This document shows positions 1 through 11,700 of a DNA stretch of 64,000 bases, piece by piece. Within the stretch, counting starts at the first letter, position 1, and each line of letters begins with the position of its first letter. The translations under genes and the position numbers were made by a program. This DNA is from Takakia lepidozioides (Eukaryota > Streptophyta > Takakiopsida > Takakiales > Takakiaceae). The notes under the pieces were generated by a model that was not told the DNA's origin, searched no databases, and worked only from the letters and a program-made list of their open reading frames with translations. The stretch covers positions 12,462,001-12,526,000 of the forward strand of contig CM060732.1 of NCBI GenBank assembly GCA_030704615.1, read 5' to 3'.

Positions 1-1
1 T

Positions 2-1049
2 AAAAGTCTAAGGAGATTCCTTGGACAAACCAGTTATTACAGAAGGTTTGTTAGACGGTATGCACAGATGGCTGCACCTTTGAGCAAGCTTCTGAAGAAG
101 GATGCAGTGTTTACATGGACAGCTAAATATCAACAGGCTTTTGAGGAACTAACATTGTCAATAACAACTACACCTGTGCTGATTAACCCTCACTGGCACG
201 TAGTATTTCATGTACACTGTGATGCCTCAGGAGAAGCATTGGGAGTTGTGTTAGCCCAAAATATCACAGGAAATATAGATTCACCTGTGTACTATGCTAG
301 CAGATTATTCAACAGTGCTGAAAGGAACTATAGCACAACTGAAAGAGAAGCATTGGCAATGATTTATGCAGTCAAGAAATTCAGGCATTACCTATTGGGA
401 AGGAAGTTTATGTTTTATGTGGATCATCGGGCTTTGATTTATCTGGTGAACAAGCCTTTGATAAGTGGCAGGATAACAAGATGGTTAATAATCTTGCACG
501 AGTTTGAATTTGAAGTTGTTTACAAGCCTGGCCGTTTGCATCTTGTGGCAGATCACTTGTCACGCCTAACAACAGGAGAGCCCGCCACGGGAGTAGAAGA
601 CCAATTACCTGATGCGAGTCTATTTGCAGTGGAGGTGCAAGGATGATTGGTTAGATTGGCAGTGGCCAATCAGATACTACCTTACTCATGGTCAGTGCCC
701 ACCCAGTTATGGGAAAGAACAGAGAAAAAGAATATATAGCTATCATTTACCTTACACTATGATAGGCAGCAGAATGTATAAGCTAGGACCTGATGGAGTT
801 CTGAAACGATGCTTGTACCACCATGAAGTAAATAAAGTTTTGGAGGAAGTTCATAAATGAGTGGCTGGAGGACATTTTGGAGAGGAGACTACCAGTAGGA
901 AGATACTACTTGCAGGTTACTGGTCGCCTACTTTGTTCAAGGATGTACACAAGTATTGCAAGAGTTGTGATGAGTGTCAAAGGCTAGGACCATTGCAGAG
1001 ATCTGGAAAGATGGCTTTGCATCCTACGATGCCTACTGAACCATTTCAG
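2..1049 (+). pseudogene. Ty3/gypsy pol fragment (RT end, RNase H, integrase zinc finger)
   Basis: The frame is open from base 2, so the element continues left of the window. It encodes the end of reverse transcriptase (FLGQTSYYRRFVRRYAQ), then an RNase H of the Ty3 type with HCDASGEALG, the STTEREALAMIYAVKKFRHYLLG helix (about 330-405) and YVDHRALIYL, then an integrase-type H2C2 zinc finger (GGHFGEE ... CKSCDECQR, about 866-981). It is broken by a +1 frameshift near 612-646 and an in-frame TGA at 858-860, and it stops at about 1049 where unrelated GC-rich sequence begins, just before the integrase core. It is a dead, 3'-truncated retrotransposon copy. Confidence 0.85.
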
Positions 1050-1235
1050 AAGCAACGACGCAATGGCGTGAGCGTTGCGCGTGAGCGTTGCGCGAGCGTA
1101 CGCTCACGCCAGCTGACGTGGCGTGAGCCTGCACACACGCTGACGTGGCATGAACGTCATGTCAGCATGCTGATGTGGCGGTAAATGATGACGTGGCACT
1201 GTCCGTCATCTGCCACGTCAACATTAACATGCGCC
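1050..1235. repeat. GC-rich cluster of GCGTGAGCG and TGACGTGGC motifs
   Basis: Immediately after the truncated Ty3 frame the composition changes. GCGTGAGCG-like words occur near 1065-1115, including an inverted pair around CGAGCGTACGCTCACG. TGACGTGGC or a one-base variant recurs near 1115, 1141, 1170 and 1189, with an inverted copy near 1210. A second cluster with the same words lies at 14,330-14,460. No coding potential is seen. It may be a terminal or subterminal part of a transposon. Confidence 0.6.
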
Positions 1236-1644
1236 GCCTATAATAGTGGATGGTCCTATGACCGTGGAATTAATGCAGGGAATCTTGCCTAAATAGAATC
1301 AAGACGAGCGTTGAGGCCTACAATTGCAGCATCCAACATTGTGCAATTACAAATGCTTGTTTCACTTTTACAATTACGAGGACGAAAAAATATCCTCACA
1401 AAGTGTGCGCCATAAAGGCTGCCACGGGAAGACCTTCCTCCCTCCTCAAATAACAATGAGAGTTAGGATCATCTTCAAAAGATGATTGTAGTGCATAGCG
1501 ACAGCAAGACATGTAGACTTCGAACGGTGCAATGACAAATGTGCACTACCTAAAAGTTGTCACTCAGAGCTCACTCCGTACGAATTGATGTGAATTACAC
1601 ATTTCAAATCATGGTCGACCACATACCACATTGCATAGTTGATG
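1236..1644. other. No gene recognised
   Basis: This stretch lies between the GC-rich cluster and the stop codon of the Mutator-like transposase on the minus strand. It probably holds the 3' flank of that transposase. I see no convincing frame, RNA gene or repeat. Confidence 0.5.
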
Positions 1645-4600
1645 CTACCCATGTGTTGTATCCCGCTGCAAAAGAGTATCGACCTCGTTGAAACTCATAG
1701 TGGCCTGGTGAATGAAGTTGTCACGTTTGGGATCGCAAACCATCCTCTTCAAAAATATGAAATACAAATGTTTGCAGGGTATGAATTTACCTCTCTTGCC
1801 CAAACTGGTTGATAGCATATTCACAAAATCAGGACATGTGCAATTGGGGAAATTGGAAACCGTGATGTCTTAGGTCCTGTCATGAACAGCAGATGTGGAA
1901 GTGATGATTGTGAATACCCGACCATATCCTGGATCGGGTCTTCTGTGGTGCTTCCAACACGAGCTTGGAGCATTCTTGCGGACTCCACTTTGCCAAAGTG
2001 TTCAGCGGTTGGAGGGAAACGCCGAACGAGCTTTCCATCTCGTTTGGTTGGCCACAAGTCAGGATTTGCCGGGGGGACCCGGGAGGACGCAGAAGTAGTA
2101 GCACATGCATGGAGTTGGGGTTGTCTCGCAAGGGAAAAACCTGCCTCCTCCAGCATTTCAATCTCCTGAAAGCTGGATGTGTTCCCACCTTCACGGGCCA
2201 AACGGTTGGAGGAGATGGCTTCATCACTACGGAAGGACGCACAGTTCCATGCACACATCTGGCACAATCATCTGTGCAGAACCAAACTTGTGGTTCTTGG
2301 CTTCTGGTTGACCGTATGGACGCATCAAGCCCGTGAAAGTCGGAGCAGGAGTTCGGGCACCACCTCTGGATATAGATGAAGTGCACTTCTCGAAATTAGT
2401 TGCCCTGATCGCTGTACATTTCACACGAGACCCTACACTTGTGCGTTCTATGTGCCAAACGTGGTCAGGGCATGCGGACTCAAGCACATCAAGGGGGTTG
2501 TTTCTCTCCTGCACCATTTCAGTGGCACTGTTTGATGCTGGAGCTTGCCGTCGTGTTGGAGGTTCCTCCACAATGGAGGTTCCGGACATGGAGCTGTCAT
2601 GCAGGAGAACACGAGGCTTCGAGAAGTTATCACGGTCTGCCCTGTGGGAATCTGAATCCGAACCAGGTGGAGTGTTCAATTTCCTCTTACAGGAGCCGAA
2701 TCTCTCCTCCCCTTCAAGATGTGGAACTCTAGAAACAAGTGGCGTTCCCTGGGCATACATGCTCACCGCCCGTGCTTATCTTGATTGGATCCCCAGATCT
2801 GTTTGCAGCACGCAACATCAACTCCCATTTGTCCGGACCCTTGCCACCAACCCCACCTCGTAAGAAATCACGGTATCGGGTTTGTTGTTGCAAGGCACGT
2901 ATCAAATCATCTGTTGTTGCCACATACAAATCCCGACCTCGTTTCCCAGACTGCTGCAACCATGCGTTGTGCACAGTTTCTGCCAAATTGCAAGATGGCA
3001 TGTCCGCCATTTCCTCAATGGACATGTTCTGCAAAGTGCAGAACCACACTTCAAAACAGTGAACAGAAAACAACATAAAGAAAGCGAGGACACAATAAAA
3101 TGGAAAGCAAATGTATGAAAAAAGCAATAAATATAAGCCTCGTACCAATGGCATGGCTGCTCCCCACTGTCTATACCGGAAGTGCCAAAACGCCAGCCAA
3201 TCTTCCAATGCTCTCATACTCTCAAGTGATGCAGCTCCAGAAGAGAACCACCAGGCACGAATTGTCTGGAACAAAGTGTCCGCCTCCTTCATTGTTCTAG
3301 CATCTTTGTACTCTTTGCACAATTTACGGTGCTGAGTCTGCATCTCTGGTTTGATGTCCGACTTTGTATGTTTTTCCAGAGATTGTGTCCAATGGAATAG
3401 ACATGTACGCTCTCTTCCTGGCATAGGCACTTTTGGGTCGCCCGATCCGAAGACAATACGAACAGCATTGAAATTTGCTTGAGCACTATCCGCCATGAAA
3501 CCTGCGAAATTTGGAGATGGCAGCCCATGGCAGCCCATGACACGTATCAGGGAATTCCACATGAGCTTCTGGGATTCCGTATCCTCGGATTGCATGTCAC
3601 AAACTGCAATTGTCATAACTCGTTGGTACACTGGATCGTAGACATGACAAGCCATTGTCGTCCAATCCTTCACTCGTTTCACATGATCAAACATAAGAAA
3701 ACAGTTCTGCAAGTCCCCAGTCTTCTGCATCCGCTTCACGAGGCTAACCCCACTGCCCTCCCCAACAGTCGACATTTTGAAAAGAAAAACTTTGATGGCA
3801 CCTTGACCTGGGAATACATTGTCCTGGATGTAATCGTACTTGCTCACTCGTTTCAATTCCAAAATATTGTCTATGTAGCCTCTGATCCCAGAGCCCATTC
3901 TCAATGCATTGATCTGATGCCGAATGTTAGGTGAACTTAAAGTGGAGAAATGATCCATGACCAGGTCCAATGCTGCACCGTCAAGTTTAGTCCCCACAGA
4001 ATCCCTTCACTCAAAATATGGCTTTCCAAGAAGGACTTGCTTGCGCCAAGAGCAATTGCAGATGTTGTTGCGGATGGGTTTCTCCCGAACTCGATACTGT
4101 CTCAACACTCTCCCTGTAATCCCCCTTCGAGACAGGATGGTTATGGAATCCAAAATGCACACAAGCTCTTGTCATTGTTTTCAAACGGTGGACAACATAG
4201 TACATTCTTGCTCCGCAGAGCGCCAAGCAGGATGGCACAAGTTTGCAGAATTTGCAGACGAAAGTGTTTGCCGGTGGAGGGGCAGTCCCAGGCTGAAATG
4301 GATTTTCCGCCAGACCCTCCCATTCGCTTTGATTATGAACCCCAGACTGAAGAAAGTGTCTGCAATTCAAATTATCACACCTAAGGTGTCCATTGCAAAC
4401 TGTCCTCCTGAAAACAAGCTTGTCATCATTCTGAATATTGGATGTTTTTGTTCTGCACCACGGGTGCCCGTCGTGTTTCTTGTCCATTCCATGCATCATG
4501 ATTGTTACACCTCCAACTCGCGGAGGAGGAGGCAGCTCGAATAGGATATCGCCATCAAAAGTCTCTGGCAAGAACTTCACAGGCACCTGCTTCAAAGATT

Positions 4601-5141
4601 CCCAATCAATTCCCCGCAACTCACTTTTGAATCCAGCCATTCCTCCCATCGCCCGCAATTTTGGAATGACACTACAAATCTCTTCTTCATCAGCTTCTCC
4701 AACCACAGTAGGAAGGACTGGATTTGGAATTTCACTTATGTCATCATCGGAAGAATCCGAAAGCTCAACGATTGGAGTGGAGGACGTCTGTTCTTTTTTC
4801 ACCACCACCTCCCTCTTGTCTTCAACGACCGAAGCAGCAGTCCCGGGCGTCACATATGACCCAAGGGACTTTCGCCGAGGCTCTCCAAGTACTCTGTATC
4901 GACCAGGACGCACTCTCCACTGGCTGATATGAGCCGTCTCATCACGGTTTTGGAAAGAGTATTTCAACAACTTCCCTTTAAGATCGTACACCTCTTTCTC
5001 CAAAAAGATGGAGCCATTCTGCAGCTGAAAACGGGTAGCCAAGACATGTTCCAGAACAATTGCAAATCCATTGTCAAGGACTTCCTGGGAGAACGGCACT
5101 GGTTTGTCGTCAGAGAAGAACTCCGCTTCAGAGGAAGCCAT
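1645..5141 (-). pseudogene. Mutator-like (MULE) transposase with GCM/WRKY-type zinc finger and SWIM finger
   Basis: The first plausible start is ATG 5139-5141 (MASSEAEFFS), with upstream in-frame codons to 5261. After an acidic linker comes a GCM/WRKY-GCM1-like zinc-binding region (about 4500-4130): HPWCRTK, CNGHLRCDNLNCRHF, CKFCKLVPSC, HFGFHNHP. The MULE catalytic region follows (about 3990-3160) with NFAGFMADSAQANFNA and RTCLFHWTQSLEKH. A SWIM finger closes the protein (NCTCPDFV at 1842-1819, PCKH at 1779-1768); stop TAG at 1645-1647. A GT-AG intron of 117 nt fits at 3029-3145; it is a multiple of three, so the frame reads through it. The frame breaks near 4095 and 4000, again near 2740, and at least once more between 2230 and 1860. 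Frame jumps around 1.9-2.7 kb could be unrecognised introns. The family encodes cut-and-paste transposases. It is divergent from methyltransferase gene A. Confidence 0.75.
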
Positions 5142-5756
5142 CTTCCTTCCTCGCGTACGTTTATACCTTGCTATCGCAGATCTAGTGTAAATCGGTTTAC
5201 TGATGTCTCCAGAACACAGTTGAAGAATGAGCAGAGAATATGGCGGAGGAAGCTCAGACAACGACTGTGCATATTATGTTATTCTTTCCAGATATGCAGC
5301 CGTCCATTTTAATTACTTTTCTTGTGGGCCCAGTGGTCAGAGTATCCCTAGGAGCAGTGTCGGCAGCTGTTAAACCGTTAATCAGAACCTCATCAATAAA
5401 CCCAATAACAAAGCCGACTTCCTGGAAGCATGCCACAGGATCTGAGGATGGGATTGCAGATTAAGTAAATGTATCTTTATACTACTACCAATGATCATGC
5501 GCACCTGGAAAGTTCCAAATGTGAAACGAATGTGGGGTTTGGCTAACAAGGATGACCGTGTATGATATTCCAAAATTTGTCATCAAACTCTCGTTCATTT
5601 ACATTTATTTGTGTAAGACTGTGCGCCAAGATTTCTGGGATTCGCTGTTATTTTTAAATATTGAAACCGTTCTAATAAAGAACACGCCGTTTATTTTGGG
5701 CGACACACGTCAGACATCCATAACTGAATACGAACAGCTGTACACCAATTGCTGGC
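5142..5756. other. Divergent intergenic region between MULE transposase and gene A
   Basis: About 0.6 kb separates the transposase start on the minus strand from the first in-frame ATG of gene A on the plus strand. It should hold both promoters. I see no clear TATA box that I would defend and no terminal inverted repeat. The two genes could share a regulatory region, but that is inference from layout. Confidence 0.4.
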
Positions 5757-8700
5757 ATGTGCACTAATAAGGGAACGACTATGTGTAACGGTCACGCGAG
5801 AGGGAATCCGATGCTTCTAGAGACAAGCAAGAACGCAGGCAATCCCGCAAAAATCGGGAGTCACTGCGTTTTTCTACTTTTCGCGCTTAGAGAGAGAGTG
5901 GTAGTCAAGCTGGAGAGGGTTCCTTCTACAATACGAAAGAGAAGAAAGTCTCTTTATTTTACTTCCCTTAGAGAGAGACGCAGAGCAAGAGAGCAAATGA
6001 CGAGGCGTCGTTTGTTGGAGAACACAGGGCCAAGGCAGCAGGTGAACGCGGAGACTGATTCACAAGAGCAGACGGAGACTGAGGCAGCGGCTGTGACACA
6101 GTCGGCGATAAGAGTGCGCCAGCCTGTGGATGCAGAGATGATTCGCAGGGACACTGAAGGAGGTGGAAGCACGCGGAACGCCGAACCGGGAGAAGGTCCA
6201 GAAACCCTAGAGCAGACAAATTCCAGCAGATGTGAGAGGGAAGAGGAAAGCTGCAGAAGGGGATCCAATTTCAAAACCTAAGAAGGCGCCAGTAAGTTTT
6301 CTCTAACTTACATTTCATTGTTGAAGATATGCGTAGAGATTGAGTGGAATGTCCCAGACAGGGATTGTCGCTACCGACCATCACAAAGGTGATTTGCTTT
6401 CTACTCCTCTGCTAAGGGTTTACCGCACAATGAGTGGGTGACTATCGGTACCGTCATTCACTGTTGTTCAGATCATACAGTCTGTCTGATTGTCTTTCAA
6501 GGAGTCCTTCCTCTTCCCTTCTTTAGCAGGAACTACTGAATTGCGAGCGTCGTTAACGCCATTCGATTCTCCTTCATGAGATTTATGTACCTATGTGTTT
6601 GAAGAGAGACTGAGGGTCGGCATACCGTCAATCATCGTTGTTCAGATCATACAGTCTGTCTGATTGCCTTTCAAGCAGTCCTTCATCTTCCCATGCTGGC
6701 GACGGTAATCACAATGGAGTCAATCTGAATAATCTGCACCTACTGTCCGCCCTAAACTATACTGAATGTCGTTGCCGCCAATCACTTACACATAGATGTC
6801 ATTACACAACACCGATCCGGCAGGTCCTTATCTTTTGTGATTGTCGTTAACGCCGTTCGCTATCGCTCTCGCTTTTGTTTTGAATACGGCAGGATCAGCT
6901 TTGCTTGTGTAGATTGTGCTGAATTGTTTCACACCATTCATAGTGAGTTTCTTTGAGACAGAGTGATGGTCGTTACCGCCGTTCACTATTTGCAAATTAC
7001 TCAGTCAGAATTGAATGGCATCGTGCAGAAAACTGTGAGGTCGAAGCCTACAGGATCAGAGGGGAAAGGATCTGGAGATGGGGACGAGTCCGGAAAAAGC
7101 TCAGAGAATACAGATGAAGCAGATGAATCTGAAGTGCACTACCTTGACAAGGTGAAAGAACTCATGTCATTCCAGAAGGTAAACTCTCAGGAGGTTATAA
7201 GGGACATGCTCGTATCTGGAGGGCGTCTGGACATCCCTCTGTGCCGGATGATATCTATGCCTGTTGTGCGTCCACCTCTTTCCCATGACATAACAAAATT
7301 GGAGAGTGATTTTGTGCATGGATATAGACTTGGTGCACAAGTTTTTTATGTGTCACTGACGGATATAAATGGGAAAAGCACATTAGTGTCTCCAGAGATC
7401 AGTGATAACTGGGATGAGTGCTGGAAAGATGCCAATGAGGAGTTCGAGCTGGGCCTCATGATGGGAAAGAACACCCAGCAATTCTGCAACCACATGTTCT
7501 ACGTCTGGGACGGCAACCACCGATTGCTGGCATGGATGGGATACATTCAGAAACACCATGCGAAAGACAAAGACAAGCATGTTGTTGTGGAGGCAATGGT
7601 TTTGGATCCTGGAAACGACATCGCTAGGCTTCTTACAGCTATGCACGACGTGAACAAGTAAGTCATCCAGGAGATTTCATTCCCTCTGTAGTGTCTTATT
7701 AATCCTCAAAAAACAGTGTTAAGGAATGCAATGTTTCCAATGTTTTTGCAGATCGACAGAGAAATCGCATGTGACAACAAGCTTGGTTCACACACTATTC
7801 CGAATTCAGAGGATTGGTCTGATGAAGCTGGATGATTTTCGGACAGTACTACCACCCAATATCATCAAGAAGTGCGAAACAGGAAGAGCTGCAGGCACTT
7901 GGTATTCTTTGACACGAGAGGCGTTTCTGGAGTACATGTATGCGGTAAGCCCGAGTCTGTACTCTGTTTACTTTTCGAATACATGTTTGTAGTCCCTTCG
8001 GAGCTAATCACTACTTGAATCAATGCAGCAAGAACTGGCAGAGGCAGCTGAGAAGGGAAAATCCGAATATTACCGCACTACACCAGAGGAACTAAGGACA
8101 TCAAAGGGTGTGGAAGCTGCAATAAAGAAGGAGTTTGAAATGCGAAGAACCAAATTGATGTCCGCCTTCGGAAAGCAGCTTAGAATAGTAGATCCTGGAC
8201 TTGGTCCTGAGTTCCTTCAGCAGATCAAAACACACTATGACAAGCATGTGCATCCGGAGATGCAGCAGGAGAAATTGCACCGGCTGGCCATATCGATGGT
8301 CGACCCACAAACAAAAATAAGGTGGCTGGAGATATGGAACTCAGATCAAACAGTAAAGGACTTGAATCAGTTCCCAAAGAGCACCATACAGCCTGGCACA
8401 AAGGTGGAAGGAATCAGTGATTTGGTGTTTGATAACTGGCTCCACAAGGCTACATTTTGGAGTCAGGTGTGTATTCAAACATGCCGTTTTCTTCTCTTCA
8501 AGTATGTGATGAGTATCTTATTTGCAATTCTGACAAATATACAATTTGCAGCTCGAAAAGCGCGCCGTCATTGTGCTGGATCAGACTTTGAAGGACCTGA
8601 ACATTTCGATTGTTTCCCCTCCCCAAATGTCATTGGAGGCATACATAAGGAAGTGGAGAGGTCTCACCTGGAGATACTGTTTTTTCCGGGAGTTCTCCAA

Positions 8701-11700
8701 AGATGGTAACATTTTACGGTCCAACGACTTTGACAGTCAGGTTGGAGGAGAGTGGGCCATGATGCGAGTTGTGTACAGGTGCAATGTCATACTTGAAACT
8801 CTACTGCTTTTTTTGGGAAAAAATGTGGCTTCATAAGGATTGCAATCATAGATCCAGATTGAATGTCGTTGACGACATTCACTTCTTTGTCTGAGTCATT
8901 CTTAAGCGAGTATATGAATTCACCTGGTTAGGATCTAAGGGTGTAATTATAGTGTCCCTGATTAGAATTGATAATGTCCTTGAATGGCGTTGACGACATT
9001 CACATCCGGAGTTTTGAGAGGTCCTCAGAGTTATGTAAATTTTTGTAATGTCCATAGAGGTTACAGTGAGGGTTCCTCACTTCATTTTGCTGAATGTCAA
9101 TGCAGACATTCAGTTGTTCTGCATTGTTTTTGCCTCTTGCGAGGAATCTGGAGGCTTGATAAGCTCTGTTATGAGAAATCCAAAGTGAATGTCGTTGACG
9201 ACATTCACTTCTGTGTCTGTATTATTCACCAGCGACAATTTGAATTTACATGGATTGGGAGCTAAGTAATTGGTTCCTTGTTGGTATTTTTTGAATGGCG
9301 TTGACGCCATTCACATACAGTGTTGTTGTGAGGTCCTCAGTGATATGTTCGTTATGAATGTGCATTGAGTTTTCCTGGAGGGTTCCTTACTCGAGTTTAT
9401 GATTTCCATCCTGTGATTTTGCTTCATTTAAGGAATAATTAGGCTTGATTAGTGAATGTCGTTGACGACATTCACTTCTATGTCTGTGTCATTCAAAACG
9501 ATAGTTTGCATTCACCTGGATTAGGGTGTATTTACAGTATCATTGAATGGAATGTTTTGAATGGCGTTGACGACATTCACATCTGGAGCATCGTGTGGTC
9601 CTGAAAGGTCCTTGGAGCAGTTCTCAGAGCCATTTCAATCTATGTTTTTTTCATTCTGTTCTACTTGCATCTTACTCACTGAGCGCTTTTGTGGGTTGGG
9701 ATTTATCTCCTTTTTTCAGGTACACGAAATATGTGCTTATGGAAGGAAATCACCTGAGCGGAATTCCAGACTATCTTGACATGTGGTCGGACCCTGCAAA
9801 CGATCCAACCATGTATACTGCAGGGATATTGAAGGACTGGAGTCCTTCTCACTTCAGAGACTGTGGGTGGTACCTTGACTGCCCACCGGAGCACACGACC
9901 TTTCAAGAACAGCATATGAAATACTTGAACAATAACGCTGAGATGCTGGCGCCTTTGACTGACGAAGAGTACCAACGAAACATAGCAACATTGGCTGCCA
10001 AGGAGCCTGATGCTCAGGGAACGCCGCAGAAGGGAAAGAAGGCGGGCCGCAAACCAAAAGACAAGGCTGTTGATGTCATAGCCATCTCACCAGCAAAGCC
10101 AAAGGACAAAGACAAGTCCAAAGAGAAGGAAAAGGACAAGGGGAAGGAGAAAGAAAAGGAGATGGAGAGTGGGCAGGACTTTACTGCTGGAAGATATACC
10201 CGCACTGTTCAGTGCGTGTTCAATGCCAAGCCACACCCTTCCCGTTCTGATTCGGCAGGAGAGATGAAAATTGTTAATGAGGGTTGGCTGTCGATGATGC
10301 AGAGTCGAAAGAGAGGATACACTGGGGTGCCATCCCCTACCTGGGACAATATAATCTCATTCCTCAATCTGGTGAGAATTCCAGTTTCTTTCCTTTTTCT
10401 CTGAAAGTTTCGTTGGCAGTATTTCAGTCTCGTTCTTTGAAAACATTCTTGCCATCGTTCTTATCAAAACATGTCTGTTGCAGGTGAGCACAGGTCCCAC
10501 CTTCGAGTGCGGTGTGCAGAAAACTTATGCGGCCGACATTGTCATTCTCGACATCCCGGATGGCCAGGCTGTGCCAGAAGTTCTTCCAAAGGGCAAGACG
10601 CCAGGCTGGAACAAATTCGAGGACAACTACTGGAGTTGGGTGTTCGGGTTCTGTAACAACTTCCTCTCTGATGCAGGGACACTTCTGCTTTTTCAGTCAT
10701 GTGACAATGATAGTCGTCGGGCATTGGCATCATACCTCAAGTCTTCAGGGTTTGAAGTTTTGCGCACATGGAATTGTGTGAACAGCCTCTACCTTGTGAA
10801 AGGGGGTTTCCCTGGTCAGCTGGTATGCCGTCTCCCTTCTGCTTGTGCTTTCATGATGAGTTTCAATGTTCTCTGCAGCTCCACTCTAGTAGAATGTGTT
10901 ATGATCGACACCGATCATCACCGATTCATGATTTTTTTGTGTCTGAGTTCTGAATAGCCGATGTACACACTTCCACTATAGATTGTGTTTACCACACTAA
11001 CCTGCTATCTTTGGCAGACGAGGATGTTCGAGGCGATCTGCCTGCGGAGGATTCGCACCTCAAAGACACCATCCTCCATCTTTTGAGATTTCTGACCAGG
11101 GTTGTTTCGTCAACCCCCCCTATGAGCCCCATGTCGATGACATTTTGTACAACTTCATGCAGTCCAGTCAGACTCTGAAGAGACCAGATGGCACTCCCTG
11201 GAGAGGTGCAAAGGAAAAGTCCCCAGCGTTCATGCAAATACTGCTGGAGTCATGCAGCCACCGCTCTGCACGGGTGGTCGATCTTTCTGTGTCCACAGGT
11301 TCGTTCTTTCCCTTCCGAATTGGTTTTCTTTCAACAGTTTCATCTGCTTAAATCCCCCCCACCAAACTGTTCATGTCCTCCTGTCTGGTGCAGGAGCAAC
11401 TTACCATGCATGCAAGGCAGGCGGAAGAAGCCTTTTTGGCATGGAGGGTGATTCTGACCTCTACAACACAGTGCTCCTCCCCCTTTTGTCTGGCTCCACT
11501 TCAGGCACACAGACTGATCGGATTCAAATTCGAAATGATGACGATCCCGAAGATAAGCAGGTCGACAACGACTTTTCATGTGAGTAAGTGCTAAACCCTC
11601 TTTGGGAGCCATACTCAATTTCTCAATAACATCAAAGTTACAGTAATAACTTTTTCAGGCTGTCTTTCAGGAAAGGCAGCGGTGGATCTTCAGGAGATAC

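Noticed and set aside
1821-2766. Several overlapping long frames on both strands treated as separate genes
   Set aside because: They are shadows and frame-jumps of the C-terminal part of the Mutator-like transposase, whose SWIM finger lies just beyond at 1,768-1,842.
8860-9579. CRISPR-like array (regular palindromic repeats)
   Set aside because: The repeats are full palindromes 95-160 bp apart, the spacers themselves repeat in a higher-order unit, and they lie in a spliceosomal intron of a plant-type locus.
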